Source: Thermocladium sp. UBA166 (GTDB lineage: Archaea; Thermoproteota; Thermoprotei; Thermoproteales; Thermocladiaceae). Taken from it: a DNA stretch of 6,251 nt. The position numbers and the translations under genes were made by a program. The notes below the pieces were generated by a model. It saw nothing but the letters and a program-made list of their open reading frames with translations, was not told the origin of the DNA and did not search any database. Shown here one piece after another: positions 6,162-6,251 of this stretch. The DNA is taken from positions 3,714 to 9,964 of the forward strand of contig DAHE01000003.1 of NCBI GenBank assembly GCA_002508315.1, in the 5' to 3' direction. The number at the start of each line of letters is the position of its first letter. Position 1 is the stretch's first letter.

Positions 6162-6251
6162 CAAATTTTCACGAAGTAATATGAAACCGATAGCTTTATG
6201 TGATGAAAGAGTAGAAAGGCAATATTTCATAAATAATGCATATCTATATTA

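Larger units (their letters stand above)
5869..6251. other. Gene-poor AT-richer tail downstream of cca
   Basis: No convincing complete gene lies in these 383 bases. They hold a palindrome, CGCCATAAATGGCG (5927-5940), a 15-nt tandem duplication (5940-5969), a bulged hairpin (6003-6022) and an IS200/IS605-like end with a perfect 7-bp hairpin (6130-6149). No strong terminator for cca is evident; the best T-runs are four bases long (5970-5973, 6034-6037 and 6166-6169). The mixture suggests a site of past insertion and decay. Anything further right that might explain the sequence lies outside the window. Confidence 0.6.

Noticed and set aside
6012..6230. A 72-codon minus-strand frame crossing the IS605-like end
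   Set aside because: It reads straight through both hairpin-containing sequences, has no recognisable domain, and its promoter would lie at the window edge. Frames antisense to IS605 ends are commonly fortuitous.
6200..6251. GTGATGA at 6200-6206, a perfect C box of a C/D guide RNA
   Set aside because: No CTGA D or D' box follows within the remaining 45 bases and no D box partner is visible before the window ends, so a guide RNA cannot be supported.

Overview
The window looks like the chromosome of a thermophilic, probably acidophilic crenarchaeon (Thermoprotei). Four things point there: an archaeal class I CCA-adding enzyme; an S53 (sedolisin/kumamolisin) acid protease with an archaeal-style signal peptide; archaeal box A promoters (CTTAAAAA, CTTTAAAG) placed so that transcripts would be leaderless or nearly so; and heavy use of AGG, ATA and GTG codons in GC-rich genes. 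The genus cannot be fixed from the sequence alone.

Layout. From the left edge to 1903, on the minus strand, is the 5' part of a large secreted protein that I do not recognise; its 3' end lies outside the window. Upstream of it (1904-2216) is an intergenic region with an unusually GC-rich, palindromic core (about 1985-2131). This core is flanked on the plus strand by a TATA-like box and an oligo-T tract, so it could be a structured RNA gene or a repeated element. From 2217 to 4346 (minus) is a complete secreted S53 peptidase. The AT-rich divergent region 4347-4542 carries the protease promoter on one strand and the promoter of the next gene on the other. From 4543 to 5868 (plus) is the CCA-adding tRNA nucleotidyltransferase. 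The last 383 bases hold no convincing gene. They contain a 15-nt tandem duplication inside a tiny Cys-rich ORF, two hairpins, and a sequence resembling the right end of an IS200/IS605 (tnpB-type) element.

How the genes relate. The protease and the unidentified exported protein lie in tandem on the minus strand. Both have signal peptides ending in AHA, are rich in N-glycosylation sequons, and sit behind an identical CTTAAAAA octamer. They probably belong to the same extracellular or cell-envelope programme, but nothing shows that one acts on the other. The CCA enzyme is a housekeeping gene on the opposite strand and is probably unrelated. I see no defence, CRISPR or biosynthetic system. The most distinctive points are the altered calcium-site residues and the ~60-residue insertion in the S53 protease, the intergenic structured block, and the possible IS605-derived mini-element.
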